NCBI RefSeq assembly: GCF_910588715.1
Contig: NZ_CAJURG010000002.1
Coordinates: 124,001-188,000, forward strand
From: an uncultured Clostridium sp.
Lineage (GTDB): Bacteria; Bacillota; Clostridia; Clostridiales; Clostridiaceae
Direction: 5' to 3'
Length of the DNA stretch: 64,000 nucleotides
Part shown: one piece after another, positions 17,700 through 25,760 of the stretch
How positions within the stretch are numbered: the first letter of the stretch is position 1
Layout of the letters: the number at the start of each line of letters is the position of its first letter
The notes under the pieces: generated by a model
The model's database searches: none
Told to the model about the DNA's origin: nothing
What the model saw: the letters and a program-made list of their open reading frames with translations, nothing else
Position numbers and translations under genes: made by a program

Positions 17700-19505
17700 T
17701 TAATCTACTTTAAGAACAGCCATAAACGCTTCTTGTGGTACTTCTACTGAACCCACTTGTCTCATTCTCTTCTTACCTTCTTTTTGCTTTTCAAGAAGCT
17801 TCTTCTTTCTTGAAATGTCTCCACCATAACATTTAGCAAGTACGTCTTTTCTCATAGCCTTAACCGTTTCTCTAGCTATAACTTTAGAACCTACTGCGGC
17901 TTGAATTGGAACTTCAAACATTTGTCTTGGAATAATTTCCTTTAGCTTTTCAGCAATTCCTCTTCCCTTATGATAAGCTCTTTCCTTAGGAACTATCATT
18001 GATAAAGCATCAACTACATCTCCATTTAATAAAATATCAAGCTTAACAAGTTCTGTTTTTGTATATCCTTTAAATTCATAATCAAAAGAAGCATATCCTC
18101 TTGTTCTTGATTTTAAAGTATCAAAGAAGTCATATACAATTTCATTTAATGGCATATCATAATTAATACAAACTCTCGTAGTTTCTAGATATTCCATATC
18201 TATGAATGTTCCTCTTCTTTCTTGACAAAGGTCCATTATAGCTCCAACATAGTCTGTTGGTGAAATAATAGAAGCCTTAACAACTGGCTCTTCCATATAA
18301 TCTATTTCAGTTGCTTCTGGTAAATTTGTTGGATTTGTTAAATCTAAAACATCTCCATTAGTTTTTGTTACCTTATATACAACCGAAGGAGCTGTTGTTA
18401 TGATATCTAAATTAAATTCTCTTTCTATTCTTTCTTGAATTATTTCCATATGAAGTAATCCTAAGAATCCACATCTAAAACCAAATCCTAAAGCTATAGA
18501 TGTTTCAGGTTCAAAATCTAAAGCCGCATCATTTATTTGTAATTTTTCTAATGCTTCTTTTAATTCGTCATATTTAGCTCCATCTACTGGGTAAATACCT
18601 GAATAAACCATAGGAACTGCCTTTTTATATCCTGGAAGTGCTTCTTTAGTTGGTCTATCCGATTCTGTTATAGTATCACCAACTCTAGCATCAGCGACAT
18701 TTTTTATAGATGCAGTTATATATCCAACATCTCCTGCTCTTAATTCACTTATAGGCATTAATTTTGGTGTAAAAACTCCAACTTCAGTTACATCATATAC
18801 TTTATTTGTTGCCATAAGCTTAATTTTAGTTCCTGGTTTAACTATACCATCTTTAAGTCTTACATAACAAACAACACCCTTGTAGCTATCATAGTAAGAG
18901 TCAAATATTAAAGCTTTTAGCGGAGCTTCTTCATCTCCAGTTGGTGCTGGAACCTTTTCAACAATTGTTTCTAAAACTTGTTCCACATTTAATCCAGTTT
19001 TTGCTGATATCATTGGAGCATCTTCTGCTTCTATTCCTATAACATCTTCAATTTCTTGTTTTACTTCATCTGGTCTTGCAGATGCTAAGTCTACTTTATT
19101 TATTACTGGCGCAATTTCTAAATCATTATCTAATGCTAAATAACAATTTGCTAAAGTTTGTGCTTGAATACCTTGTGTAGCGTCAACTACTAATAATGCA
19201 CCTTCACAAGCTGCTAAACTTCTTGATACTTCGTATGTAAAGTCTACGTGTCCTGGTGTATCAATTAAGTTTAATATGTATTCTTCTCCATCATGACGTC
19301 TATATATTAATCTAGCCGCTTGAGACTTAATTGTTATACCTCTTTCTTTTTCGATTTCCATATTATCAAGAACTTGCTCTTCCATTTCTCTTTGTGTAAG
19401 AGTTCCTGTAATTTCTAATAATCTATCTGCTAGGGTTGACTTCCCATGGTCTATATGTGCTACGATTGAAAAGTTTCTAATCTTTGATTGTCTATTACTT
19501 TGCAT
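17700..19505 (-). CDS. lepA: Elongation factor 4 (LepA)
   Basis: 601 residues, standard length. G domain motifs are AHIDHGKST, DTPGHVDF and NKVDLASA. Domains II, III and V follow, and the LepA-specific C-terminal domain ends near GEDISRKKKLLEKQKEGKKR-type sequence. It is a ribosome-bound GTPase that helps translation under stress and in initiation or assembly. The ATG at 19505 is the first in-frame start after a stop, yet it has no convincing ribosome binding site. A 17-codon frame (19495-19548) overlaps it and could couple translation. The unknown gene at 19715 and spoIIP lie upstream. Confidence 0.98.
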   Translation of the reverse strand: MQSNRQSKIRNFSIVAHIDHGKSTLADRLLEITGTLTQREMEEQVLDNMEIEKERGITIKSQAARLIYRRHDGEEYILNLIDTPGHVDFTYEVSRSLAACEGALLVVDATQGIQAQTLANCYLALDNDLEIAPVINKVDLASARPDEVKQEIEDVIGIEAEDAPMISAKTGLNVEQVLETIVEKVPAPTGDEEAPLKALIFDSYYDSYKGVVCYVRLKDGIVKPGTKIKLMATNKVYDVTEVGVFTPKLMPISELRAGDVGYITASIKNVADARVGDTITESDRPTKEALPGYKKAVPMVYSGIYPVDGAKYDELKEALEKLQINDAALDFEPETSIALGFGFRCGFLGLLHMEIIQERIEREFNLDIITTAPSVVYKVTKTNGDVLDLTNPTNLPEATEIDYMEEPVVKASIISPTDYVGAIMDLCQERRGTFIDMEYLETTRVCINYDMPLNEIVYDFFDTLKSRTRGYASFDYEFKGYTKTELVKLDILLNGDVVDALSMIVPKERAYHKGRGIAEKLKEIIPRQMFEVPIQAAVGSKVIARETVKAMRKDVLAKCYGGDISRKKKLLEKQKEGKKRMRQVGSVEVPQEAFMAVLKVD

Positions 19506-19548
19506 ATATCTTAACTGCTATTAACTTAAGCAGCTTCTTCACCCCCAT
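19495..19548 (-). CDS. Possible 17-residue leader peptide overlapping the lepA start
   Basis: Frame MGVKKLLKLIAVKIYAK ends at TAA (19497-19495), 10 bases inside lepA. The start region is ATGGGGGTG; it lacks its own upstream Shine-Dalgarno sequence, although GGGGGTG could itself recruit ribosomes. Because lepA has no visible ribosome binding site, the overlap is suggestive of coupling. This is an inference from position only. Confidence 0.25.
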   Translation of the reverse strand: MGVKKLLKLIAVKIYAK

Positions 19549-19714
19549 ATTGTTAAATCAAGCTAAATTATAACATAGAATATAGAGTAAATGTCAAGGA
19601 TATTAACACTTCAACTACTTCTACACTTATAAAATTTATATATTACTAGAGATGATAGATACGACTATAAATTTATATAATGTAATAAGATAATTACTAC
19701 TTTAAGACAAAATA

Positions 19715-20149
19715 TCAATTTAAATAATCTATCCCCTTATAAAAGCCATAATTATTACTTTGAATTTTTGATATACTATTTTCATTATTAGTTTTTGTAC
19801 TTTTATATATTTTATTCTTTATATTAAAAAAAGCATCGCTTATTTGTTTTCCTACCTTTTTTATACTATTCATAAAAAAATTATTACTAGTTAATTTAAT
19901 TTCCTTATTATATAATTTAAGAGTTGCTAAACCATCATTCTTTTCACCAAGATAAATTTTTACAGCACTATTATCCTTTATAAACTCCTTAAAATCATCT
20001 CCAAACTCTTCACTAACTACCTTAAAATTATCATCAGTATTTCCTAAAGGTGCTAAAGATTCTGTATTTATTATATTTATTTTTACAAATCCTATAATAA
20101 GTACAAGTAAGGCAAATATAGGTATAAATAATCTTTTAATAATTTTCAA
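19715..20149 (-). CDS. Unknown membrane-anchored protein between spoIIP and lepA
   Basis: 144 residues, not assigned to a family. An N-terminal membrane segment (about residues 5-25, IFALLVLIIGFVKI) is followed by an extracytoplasmic part of about 115 residues with a mixed charge pattern and a Lys/Asn/Ser-rich tail. No cysteine is present and no catalytic motif is visible. Its position directly after spoIIP, in a stretch of sporulation genes, makes a sporulation role possible, but a hairpin at 20183-20225 separates the two. The ATG at 20149 has AAGGAGG-type sequence about 11 bases upstream. It could be a rapidly evolving spore-envelope or engulfment-associated protein; that is a guess. Confidence 0.7.
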   Translation of the reverse strand: MKIIKRLFIPIFALLVLIIGFVKINIINTESLAPLGNTDDNFKVVSEEFGDDFKEFIKDNSAVKIYLGEKNDGLATLKLYNKEIKLTSNNFFMNSIKKVGKQISDAFFNIKNKIYKSTKTNNENSISKIQSNNYGFYKGIDYLN

Positions 20150-20182
20150 CTTAAAGCCTCCTTAATTAATTTATAAAAATAA

Positions 20183-20225
20183 AAAATGAGCTCCTATATA
20201 CTAGCTATAAGGATGCTCACTTTTT
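20183..20225 (-). terminator. Terminator of spoIIP
   Basis: Bulged hairpin with outer arms GTGAGC and GCTCAT and inner arms CCTTATA and TATATAGG, followed on the minus strand by TTTTTTATTTTT. Confidence 0.75.
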
Positions 20226-20239
20226 AATATTTTATTCAA

Positions 20240-21352
20240 CTATTGCTTACTATTTAAATACTCTGCAATTAATCTTGCTAAATATTTTGCACTTAATTTT
20301 GCTTCCTGTGCCGTATTTAAATCCGTTCCGAACTCTGTTAATATACATGCTGGGCTTAAATCTTGGTTAAAATTATTTGAACCACGGTTATATTCATAAA
20401 GTCCTAAACCATTATTTCCATCAGCAAGTAAGCCTGGGAAAAGCTTCTCTGAAGTAGCAAGCATATAATTTACTGCCTCCATCATTTCTGAATAATATGG
20501 TGAAGCCTTTGATGTAACAAACATAATTCTTGCTAAACTTTGTCCATTAATTTCAACAGTAGTCCTATCCTTACTAGGACCACTATTTCTATGCAGGTCT
20601 ATTACAAACTTTAAATTAGGAAACTGATTTAAATAACTTTGTACAGTAGGTCCTGATCTATAATATGATTGGTCATAAGGACTAGTATCATGAACAGTTT
20701 TGTCATGTACTACTGATATTCCATACCCTTCTTGTAACTCCTGTGCAAGCACATCCCCTACCCCAACTACACTAAAATCTTCTTGTTCTGTATCTGAGCC
20801 TGCTTCTGCAAACCCTTCATGAGTATGAGTGTGATAAATTAAAACTTCTACATTTGAGGCATCTAATGTTTTCTTAAGCGAAGGATTATAAGCTGCACTA
20901 GTCTTATTAAGTTCTGCTAACTCTTCCTCTGTAACTCTAGCAATGCTTTCTTCTTTAACAACATAAGGTTCAAATAAATTAAAAGCTGATTTAGATTTTT
21001 TATTTACCTTACCAGTAATACTAGTATCATTTATATTACTAAAAAAAGATACTTCATTTCCTACTATTCCATAAGTAGTTATTTTATTTAATCCTAAAGC
21101 TTCAATAATTACTCTTTTAATAGTAACTTTATTTTCTCTATATGCTGTACTATCATATATTTGTGTTTCAACTACTGGCATTGAATAATTAAGTAATTGT
21201 ACATATGCTAATCCACCACGTTCTCTATAACTATTTAGAATACTTCCAGCTCTTATAAAAAAAATAATCATAAGAGCCAATAAAACTATATATCCCATGC
21301 TAATACCATGTTTTCTTTTCTTAACATTATCACTTCTATTAACCCACTGCAT
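20240..21352 (-). CDS. spoIIP: Stage II sporulation protein P
   Basis: 370 residues. An N-terminal transmembrane anchor (about 17-38) precedes a linker and the SpoIIP amidase/endopeptidase domain, with zinc-site sequence YHTHTHEGF near residue 175 and IDLHRNSGPSKDRTTVEING near residue 250, ending in EFGTDLN. SpoIIP cuts peptidoglycan together with SpoIID and SpoIIM to drive engulfment of the forespore. The ATG at 21352 has GGAGG 8 bases upstream. It directly follows gpr, the conserved gpr-spoIIP order of Bacillus and Clostridium. Confidence 0.95.
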   Translation of the reverse strand: MQWVNRSDNVKKRKHGISMGYIVLLALMIIFFIRAGSILNSYRERGGLAYVQLLNYSMPVVETQIYDSTAYRENKVTIKRVIIEALGLNKITTYGIVGNEVSFFSNINDTSITGKVNKKSKSAFNLFEPYVVKEESIARVTEEELAELNKTSAAYNPSLKKTLDASNVEVLIYHTHTHEGFAEAGSDTEQEDFSVVGVGDVLAQELQEGYGISVVHDKTVHDTSPYDQSYYRSGPTVQSYLNQFPNLKFVIDLHRNSGPSKDRTTVEINGQSLARIMFVTSKASPYYSEMMEAVNYMLATSEKLFPGLLADGNNGLGLYEYNRGSNNFNQDLSPACILTEFGTDLNTAQEAKLSAKYLARLIAEYLNSKQ

Positions 21353-21431
21353 ATTATATACCTCCTCACTCTTTTATAAATATATGGGAGGTTTTACATA
21401 ATTATTAATAAATAATTATTAATAATTAATT

Positions 21432-22406
21432 TTAATTCATGAATTTATTTATTTCTTCCATGTCCATGTTAGGTTGAATTGCAATATTAATTCCATTTGC
21501 TATTATTTTTGATAAAGATTCAATTACCGTATCAACATCTTTTGGAGTAACCATCAAATCTCCAAAAGAAGGATTTAAAATTTCTCTAATAAGCATATTT
21601 TTTTCATTTCTATCTACGCTCTTTAACATGTTATAAAATTCTTTTCCTTGAGTTGCTTTACTGCTTAAATCATCTAATAATAAATCCATAGTATCATTTG
21701 CTATTGTTGCTGCATCAACAACAGTTGGAACTCCTACTGCTAATACTTTAACTCCTAAACTCTTTTCATTTATTTGCATTCTATGATTTCCAACTCCAGC
21801 CCCTGGTGAAATTCCAGTATCTCCAATTTGAATAGTTCTATTTACTCTTTCTAGCTTTCTAGAACCTAATGCATCCACACATATTACTAAATCTGGTTTA
21901 ACTTTATCAACAAGTGATTTTATAACTTCTCCTGTTTCTATACCTGTAATTCCTAAAACTCCTGGTGAAATTGCACATACAGGTCTTACAGAATCGTCTA
22001 TCGCATCTGGCATTACTTGTTTTAAATGTCTTGTTACCATGATTTTTTCAGTTACCTTTGGACCAAGAGCATCCGGTGTAACTTTCCAGTTCCCAAGACC
22101 TACAACTAATACAAGTTTATCTTCAGAAATATCTACAAGTTTTTTCATAACTCTTCCTACAACTAATGATAATTCATCCATTAATTCTCCATCATAAGCA
22201 GTAAATTCAGGAAAATCTATAGTTATATAATGACCTTTAGGCTTACCAAGTTCTTTTCCAGCTTCGTCACTTTCAATAGTTACTGTAGTAATTTTAACCT
22301 CGCCTTCCATTTCTTCATCAACTTTAACCCCATCAAGTTCTCTCTTATTTTCCTCTGTATATGCCTGTTTTGCTTCAATTGCAAGATCCGTTCTAACACT
22401 TATCAT
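21432..22406 (-). CDS. gpr: Germination protease (spore endopeptidase GPR)
   Basis: 324 residues. It has the GPR core VVGLGNWKVTPDALGP and VPTVVDAATI, and the N-terminal pro-region that is cut on activation (MISVRTDLAIEAKQAYTEEN; the mature family begins shortly after the conserved DLA). GPR degrades small acid-soluble proteins in the first minutes of spore germination. It is made in the forespore under sigma-F/sigma-G. The ATG at 22406 has AGGAGG spaced by 6. It is divergent from rpsT, again the usual arrangement. Confidence 0.96.
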   Translation of the reverse strand: MISVRTDLAIEAKQAYTEENKRELDGVKVDEEMEGEVKITTVTIESDEAGKELGKPKGHYITIDFPEFTAYDGELMDELSLVVGRVMKKLVDISEDKLVLVVGLGNWKVTPDALGPKVTEKIMVTRHLKQVMPDAIDDSVRPVCAISPGVLGITGIETGEVIKSLVDKVKPDLVICVDALGSRKLERVNRTIQIGDTGISPGAGVGNHRMQINEKSLGVKVLAVGVPTVVDAATIANDTMDLLLDDLSSKATQGKEFYNMLKSVDRNEKNMLIREILNPSFGDLMVTPKDVDTVIESLSKIIANGINIAIQPNMDMEEINKFMN

Positions 22407-22470
22407 AATATTCCTCCTAAAAATTTATTAATATCAAATTTATTTTCCCAAATAAGTTTTAATTTCATAC

Positions 22471-22499
22471 TTGAACTTAAAAACTTTAGGTGTTATAAT
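22471..22499 (+). promoter_or_regulatory. Sigma-A promoter of rpsT
   Basis: TTGAAC (22471-22476), 17 bases, TATAAT (22494-22499). It gives a leader of about 75 bases before the rpsT start. Confidence 0.8.
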
Positions 22500-22580
22500 A
22501 TGATTTGTTGAAAATGAACTCGTACGCAGATTTCCCCAAAAACTGCAGAGGCCCTATAAAATATCAAGGGGGTGAATTGA

Positions 22581-22844
22581 ATGGCAAATATTAAATCAGC
22601 ACAAAAAAGAATTAAAGTTACTGAAAAGAAAACTTTACAAAACAAAATGGTTAAATCAGCTTTAAAAACTGCTATAAAGAAGTTTGAAGCTGCTGTAGCT
22701 GCTAAAAACGCTGAAGAAGCTAAAGCTTTATTCGTTAAAGCTACTAAGTCTTTAGACATGGCTGCTCAAAAAGGAGTAGTTCACAAAAACATGGCTGCTA
22801 GAAAGAAATCAAGATTAGCTGCAAAATTAAACGCTATGGCGTAA
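22581..22844 (+). CDS. rpsT: 30S ribosomal protein S20
   Basis: 87 residues starting MANIKSAQKRIKVTEKK, a Lys- and Ala-rich three-helix protein that binds 16S rRNA. AAGGGGGTG lies 7 bases before the ATG. Its codons are those of a highly expressed gene. It is one of few plus-strand genes in the first 42 kb and is divergent from gpr and convergent with holA. The reading frame on the opposite strand (22493-22759) is a shadow. Confidence 0.98.
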   Translation: MANIKSAQKRIKVTEKKTLQNKMVKSALKTAIKKFEAAVAAKNAEEAKALFVKATKSLDMAAQKGVVHKNMAARKKSRLAAKLNAMA

Positions 22845-22854
22845 TAAATAAGAA

Positions 22855-22874
22855 GCCGGTGATTTTTCACCGGC
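22855..22874 (+). terminator. Terminator of rpsT
   Basis: GCCGGTGA and TCACCGGC arms with a four-T loop, followed by TATTATTT. It is by far the most G+C-rich hairpin nearby. Confidence 0.88.
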
Positions 22875-22954
22875 TATTATTTAACTCTTTTTTAATTATG
22901 TAATAAATATGCTTTTAAAAAACTTTTATTAGATTAAAATTTTATAAAAATTTT

Positions 22955-23998
22955 TTACTTAACCATAAATGTTTTAAATAACATAAGCTCCATTTCCATT
23001 TGTTTTTCTGAAGCTGAAGATTTTAACTTTAATTCAGTATCCACGCAAATTTTAATAAGCTCATTTAATTGTTTTATGCTAAACTTAGATGCTTGATTAG
23101 CTAACTTTTCACAAACAAATTGAGGTAATTTATATTTAGACATAAAGAAATCAAGTTTTTTTCCTTGCGATAAGTATACTCTAAACTCGTATAATCTTCT
23201 AAAATGATTTCCTATAGAAGATACTATTAACATATGTTGATCTGCTTTAAATAATAATTCATCTAATAAATCTAATGCCTGTTCAATCTTTCTAATAGAA
23301 ATATACTCCACAAGGTCAAATATATCATCTTCACTTTTGTTTTGAATTAATTTATCAATATCTTCTTTAGTTATTTCTCTTCCAAATGCATAACAATCCA
23401 ATTTATCTACTTCTCTTTTTATAATATCAAAATTATTTTGTACCTTATCTGCAAAGTATCTTAATTGTATTTTTCCTATAGGTCTACCCTTATCTTTAAA
23501 TAAGTCCTCAACTTTTTTATAATATTTATCTTTCTTTAATTTATCGCAATGAACTACTTTTACATACTTATCTAAAACGCCAAGCTTTTTATTTTTCTTT
23601 GGAGTATCTCTTTTATCATTAAATAAATAATACATAATTAAAATTGTATGAGGTGGTAAGTCTTTAATATATTTTAAAATTTCAGTATAAGTTTTGACTC
23701 CATCTTTATCAGGCTTTTCTTTTAAAAAGTTAGCTCTATATACTACAACAACTTTCTTATCCCCAAAAAAAGGCAATGTCTCACAAGCATTTTCTATCTC
23801 TTCAAATGAAGTTTCTAATCCATCTAACCTTATAAGATTCAAATCTAAAAAATCTTTTTCAATAACATTATCTATTATAGAATTAATACTTATTTTAATA
23901 AGTTCTTCATCTAATCCACAAAATATATATCCATTTGATATATTATTTTTCTTTATTTCCGATTCTAGTATATCTATGTTAATCAATTTCTGTTGCAC
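22955..23998 (-). CDS. holA: DNA polymerase III subunit delta
   Basis: 347 residues, the usual HolA length. The N-terminal RecA-like domain has the conserved FFGDKKVVVVYRANFLK, followed by domains II and III with DNFDIIKREVDKL-like helices. Delta opens the beta clamp as part of the clamp loader. It lies between comEC and rpsT, the conserved firmicute order. The ATG at 23998 is a few bases after the comEC stop, so the two are cotranscribed. Confidence 0.93.
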   Translation of the reverse strand: MQQKLINIDILESEIKKNNISNGYIFCGLDEELIKISINSIIDNVIEKDFLDLNLIRLDGLETSFEEIENACETLPFFGDKKVVVVYRANFLKEKPDKDGVKTYTEILKYIKDLPPHTILIMYYLFNDKRDTPKKNKKLGVLDKYVKVVHCDKLKKDKYYKKVEDLFKDKGRPIGKIQLRYFADKVQNNFDIIKREVDKLDCYAFGREITKEDIDKLIQNKSEDDIFDLVEYISIRKIEQALDLLDELLFKADQHMLIVSSIGNHFRRLYEFRVYLSQGKKLDFFMSKYKLPQFVCEKLANQASKFSIKQLNELIKICVDTELKLKSSASEKQMEMELMLFKTFMVK

Positions 23999-24009
23999 CC
24001 CTAACTAAA

Positions 24010-25701
24010 TTAGTTTATTATATTATCCTTAAATACAGTAATTTCTTTTATATCACCTTTTCTGAAGTCTATTATATCATATCCTCCATCAACTTCTTCA
24101 TAATTTACAAATAACAAATACTCCTTATTATTAGTTTTTAATATATAATTTTTTCCTTCTTTTTTTAATTTTATTTCTCCTCCAATATTAATTTCGTAAA
24201 GTTCATCTATTAATTTATTAGAAAGTGTAATATTTTTGATTTTTTCTTTATCAACAATATTCTTAGTTTGAATAGCAAGTCTATCCCCTCTATAACTTAT
24301 AAAAATAGCTCCTTCATAATAATATCTTATTTTAGGAAATGGTGAATAAATTAAAATCATTATATACCCTGCAACAATTAATGGATAATATATAAATCTT
24401 TTAAATCCCCTTTTATAAAAATAATATGTTGTTAGTAAAGCTATATAAAAATACGCTACAGTATAATGAAAATATACTAAATCAAAACACATATTATCTA
24501 TCTTATACATAATAATATCAATATATTTAATTATATAATGACATATATACATTATATAATTAAATAAGTTTTGTGTTTCTACTATAAATATTAATATGTT
24601 TCCTAATACAACTAAAATATTTATAAATGGAATTATAACTATATTTCCAATAATAAAGTTTAATGAAACCTCATTAAAATATAAAATTATTACAGGTAAC
24701 GTTAATATTTGTGCACTTAATGAAATTGCAATTGTACTTCTAATAAAATTAGGCAATTTATATAATTTTTTATTCAAACTCTTATTAAATAATATTATTC
24801 CTAAAGTAGCTAAAAACGAAAGTAAATATCCAAGATTAAAAATATAATAAGGTTTCATAACTAATAATATTATTCCTGCTAAAGATAATGATGCTAAAGG
24901 ATTATAATTGCGTTTAACAATACTTCCAAAGGTTAATATAACTATCATTATATATGCCCTTACAGAAGAGGCTGAAGCACCTGAAAATAATACGTATACA
25001 AAAGCTACTAATAAGCTAAGCTTTTTCCCTAAAAGCTTTCTAAGTACACTATATACTAAAACTAAATGTAAACCAGAAATTGAAATAACATGAGATATCC
25101 CTAGATTTTTCATAAGTTCTTTATAATCCTCATTTAATTCACTCTTATATCCAAAAGATACAGATGTTATTAATGACGCTTTCCTCTTTCCTAACTTATT
25201 TTCAATGCTTTTAAATACCTTCATTCTTCGTTTATAAAGTTTATCAATTAAATCTGGCTTTAAAACCTTATAATTTTCTATTTTATAATCTCCAATTATT
25301 CCAGCACCTATATTTTTATTTTCAGTAAATTCTCCCTTAACTAATAGTGTATTTCCTATCTCTATATCTTTATCAATATTAGATAAATTAACTATTCTTC
25401 CATCAATTTTTCCTTTTCCATAAAAATTTTTAACTTCAATTATTCGTATTTTTTCAACTTTACTGGGAGTATAACTATAAAAACAAGTAATATTATTTAA
25501 AGCTACAATAAAAAATAATATTAATATAGAAGTTATATATGCTCCTTTAAAGTAAAATAAAAAAACAAAAAAACTACAGGTATAAAAAATTGCCAGTAGT
25601 TTATTTTTGCTATATAGTTCATATATAAAAGAAGATAATATAAATACAATAAAAATGTATACTAATGGATTATTAAACCCCTTATAATTTTTAACATTCA
25701 C
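24010..25701 (-). CDS. comEC: ComEC/Rec2-type DNA uptake channel, without the metallo-beta-lactamase domain
   Basis: 563 residues. Three N-terminal helices and a DUF4131/OB-like part (about residues 80-150) precede the competence domain, which begins with GISHVISISGLHLVLVYSVL near residue 200 and contains about nine hydrophobic helices to about residue 450. The last 100 residues are soluble, beta-rich and short. Full-length ComEC is about 750 residues and ends in a metallo-beta-lactamase domain with an HxHxDH motif; no such motif is present here. ComEC moves single-stranded DNA across the membrane. It pairs with holA as in other Firmicutes. Whether the shorter form supports transformation is not known. 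Confidence 0.88.
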   Translation of the reverse strand: MNVKNYKGFNNPLVYIFIVFILSSFIYELYSKNKLLAIFYTCSFFVFLFYFKGAYITSILILFFIVALNNITCFYSYTPSKVEKIRIIEVKNFYGKGKIDGRIVNLSNIDKDIEIGNTLLVKGEFTENKNIGAGIIGDYKIENYKVLKPDLIDKLYKRRMKVFKSIENKLGKRKASLITSVSFGYKSELNEDYKELMKNLGISHVISISGLHLVLVYSVLRKLLGKKLSLLVAFVYVLFSGASASSVRAYIMIVILTFGSIVKRNYNPLASLSLAGIILLVMKPYYIFNLGYLLSFLATLGIILFNKSLNKKLYKLPNFIRSTIAISLSAQILTLPVIILYFNEVSLNFIIGNIVIIPFINILVVLGNILIFIVETQNLFNYIMYICHYIIKYIDIIMYKIDNMCFDLVYFHYTVAYFYIALLTTYYFYKRGFKRFIYYPLIVAGYIMILIYSPFPKIRYYYEGAIFISYRGDRLAIQTKNIVDKEKIKNITLSNKLIDELYEINIGGEIKLKKEGKNYILKTNNKEYLLFVNYEEVDGGYDIIDFRKGDIKEITVFKDNIIN

Positions 25702-25760
25702 TTAAACAACACCTCATTAAATGAGTTTTGCCAATTTCACGTTATATAAATCATAATATA

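Noticed and set aside
22493..22759. 88-codon frame opposite rpsT
   Set aside because: Antisense shadow of S20, running across its promoter.
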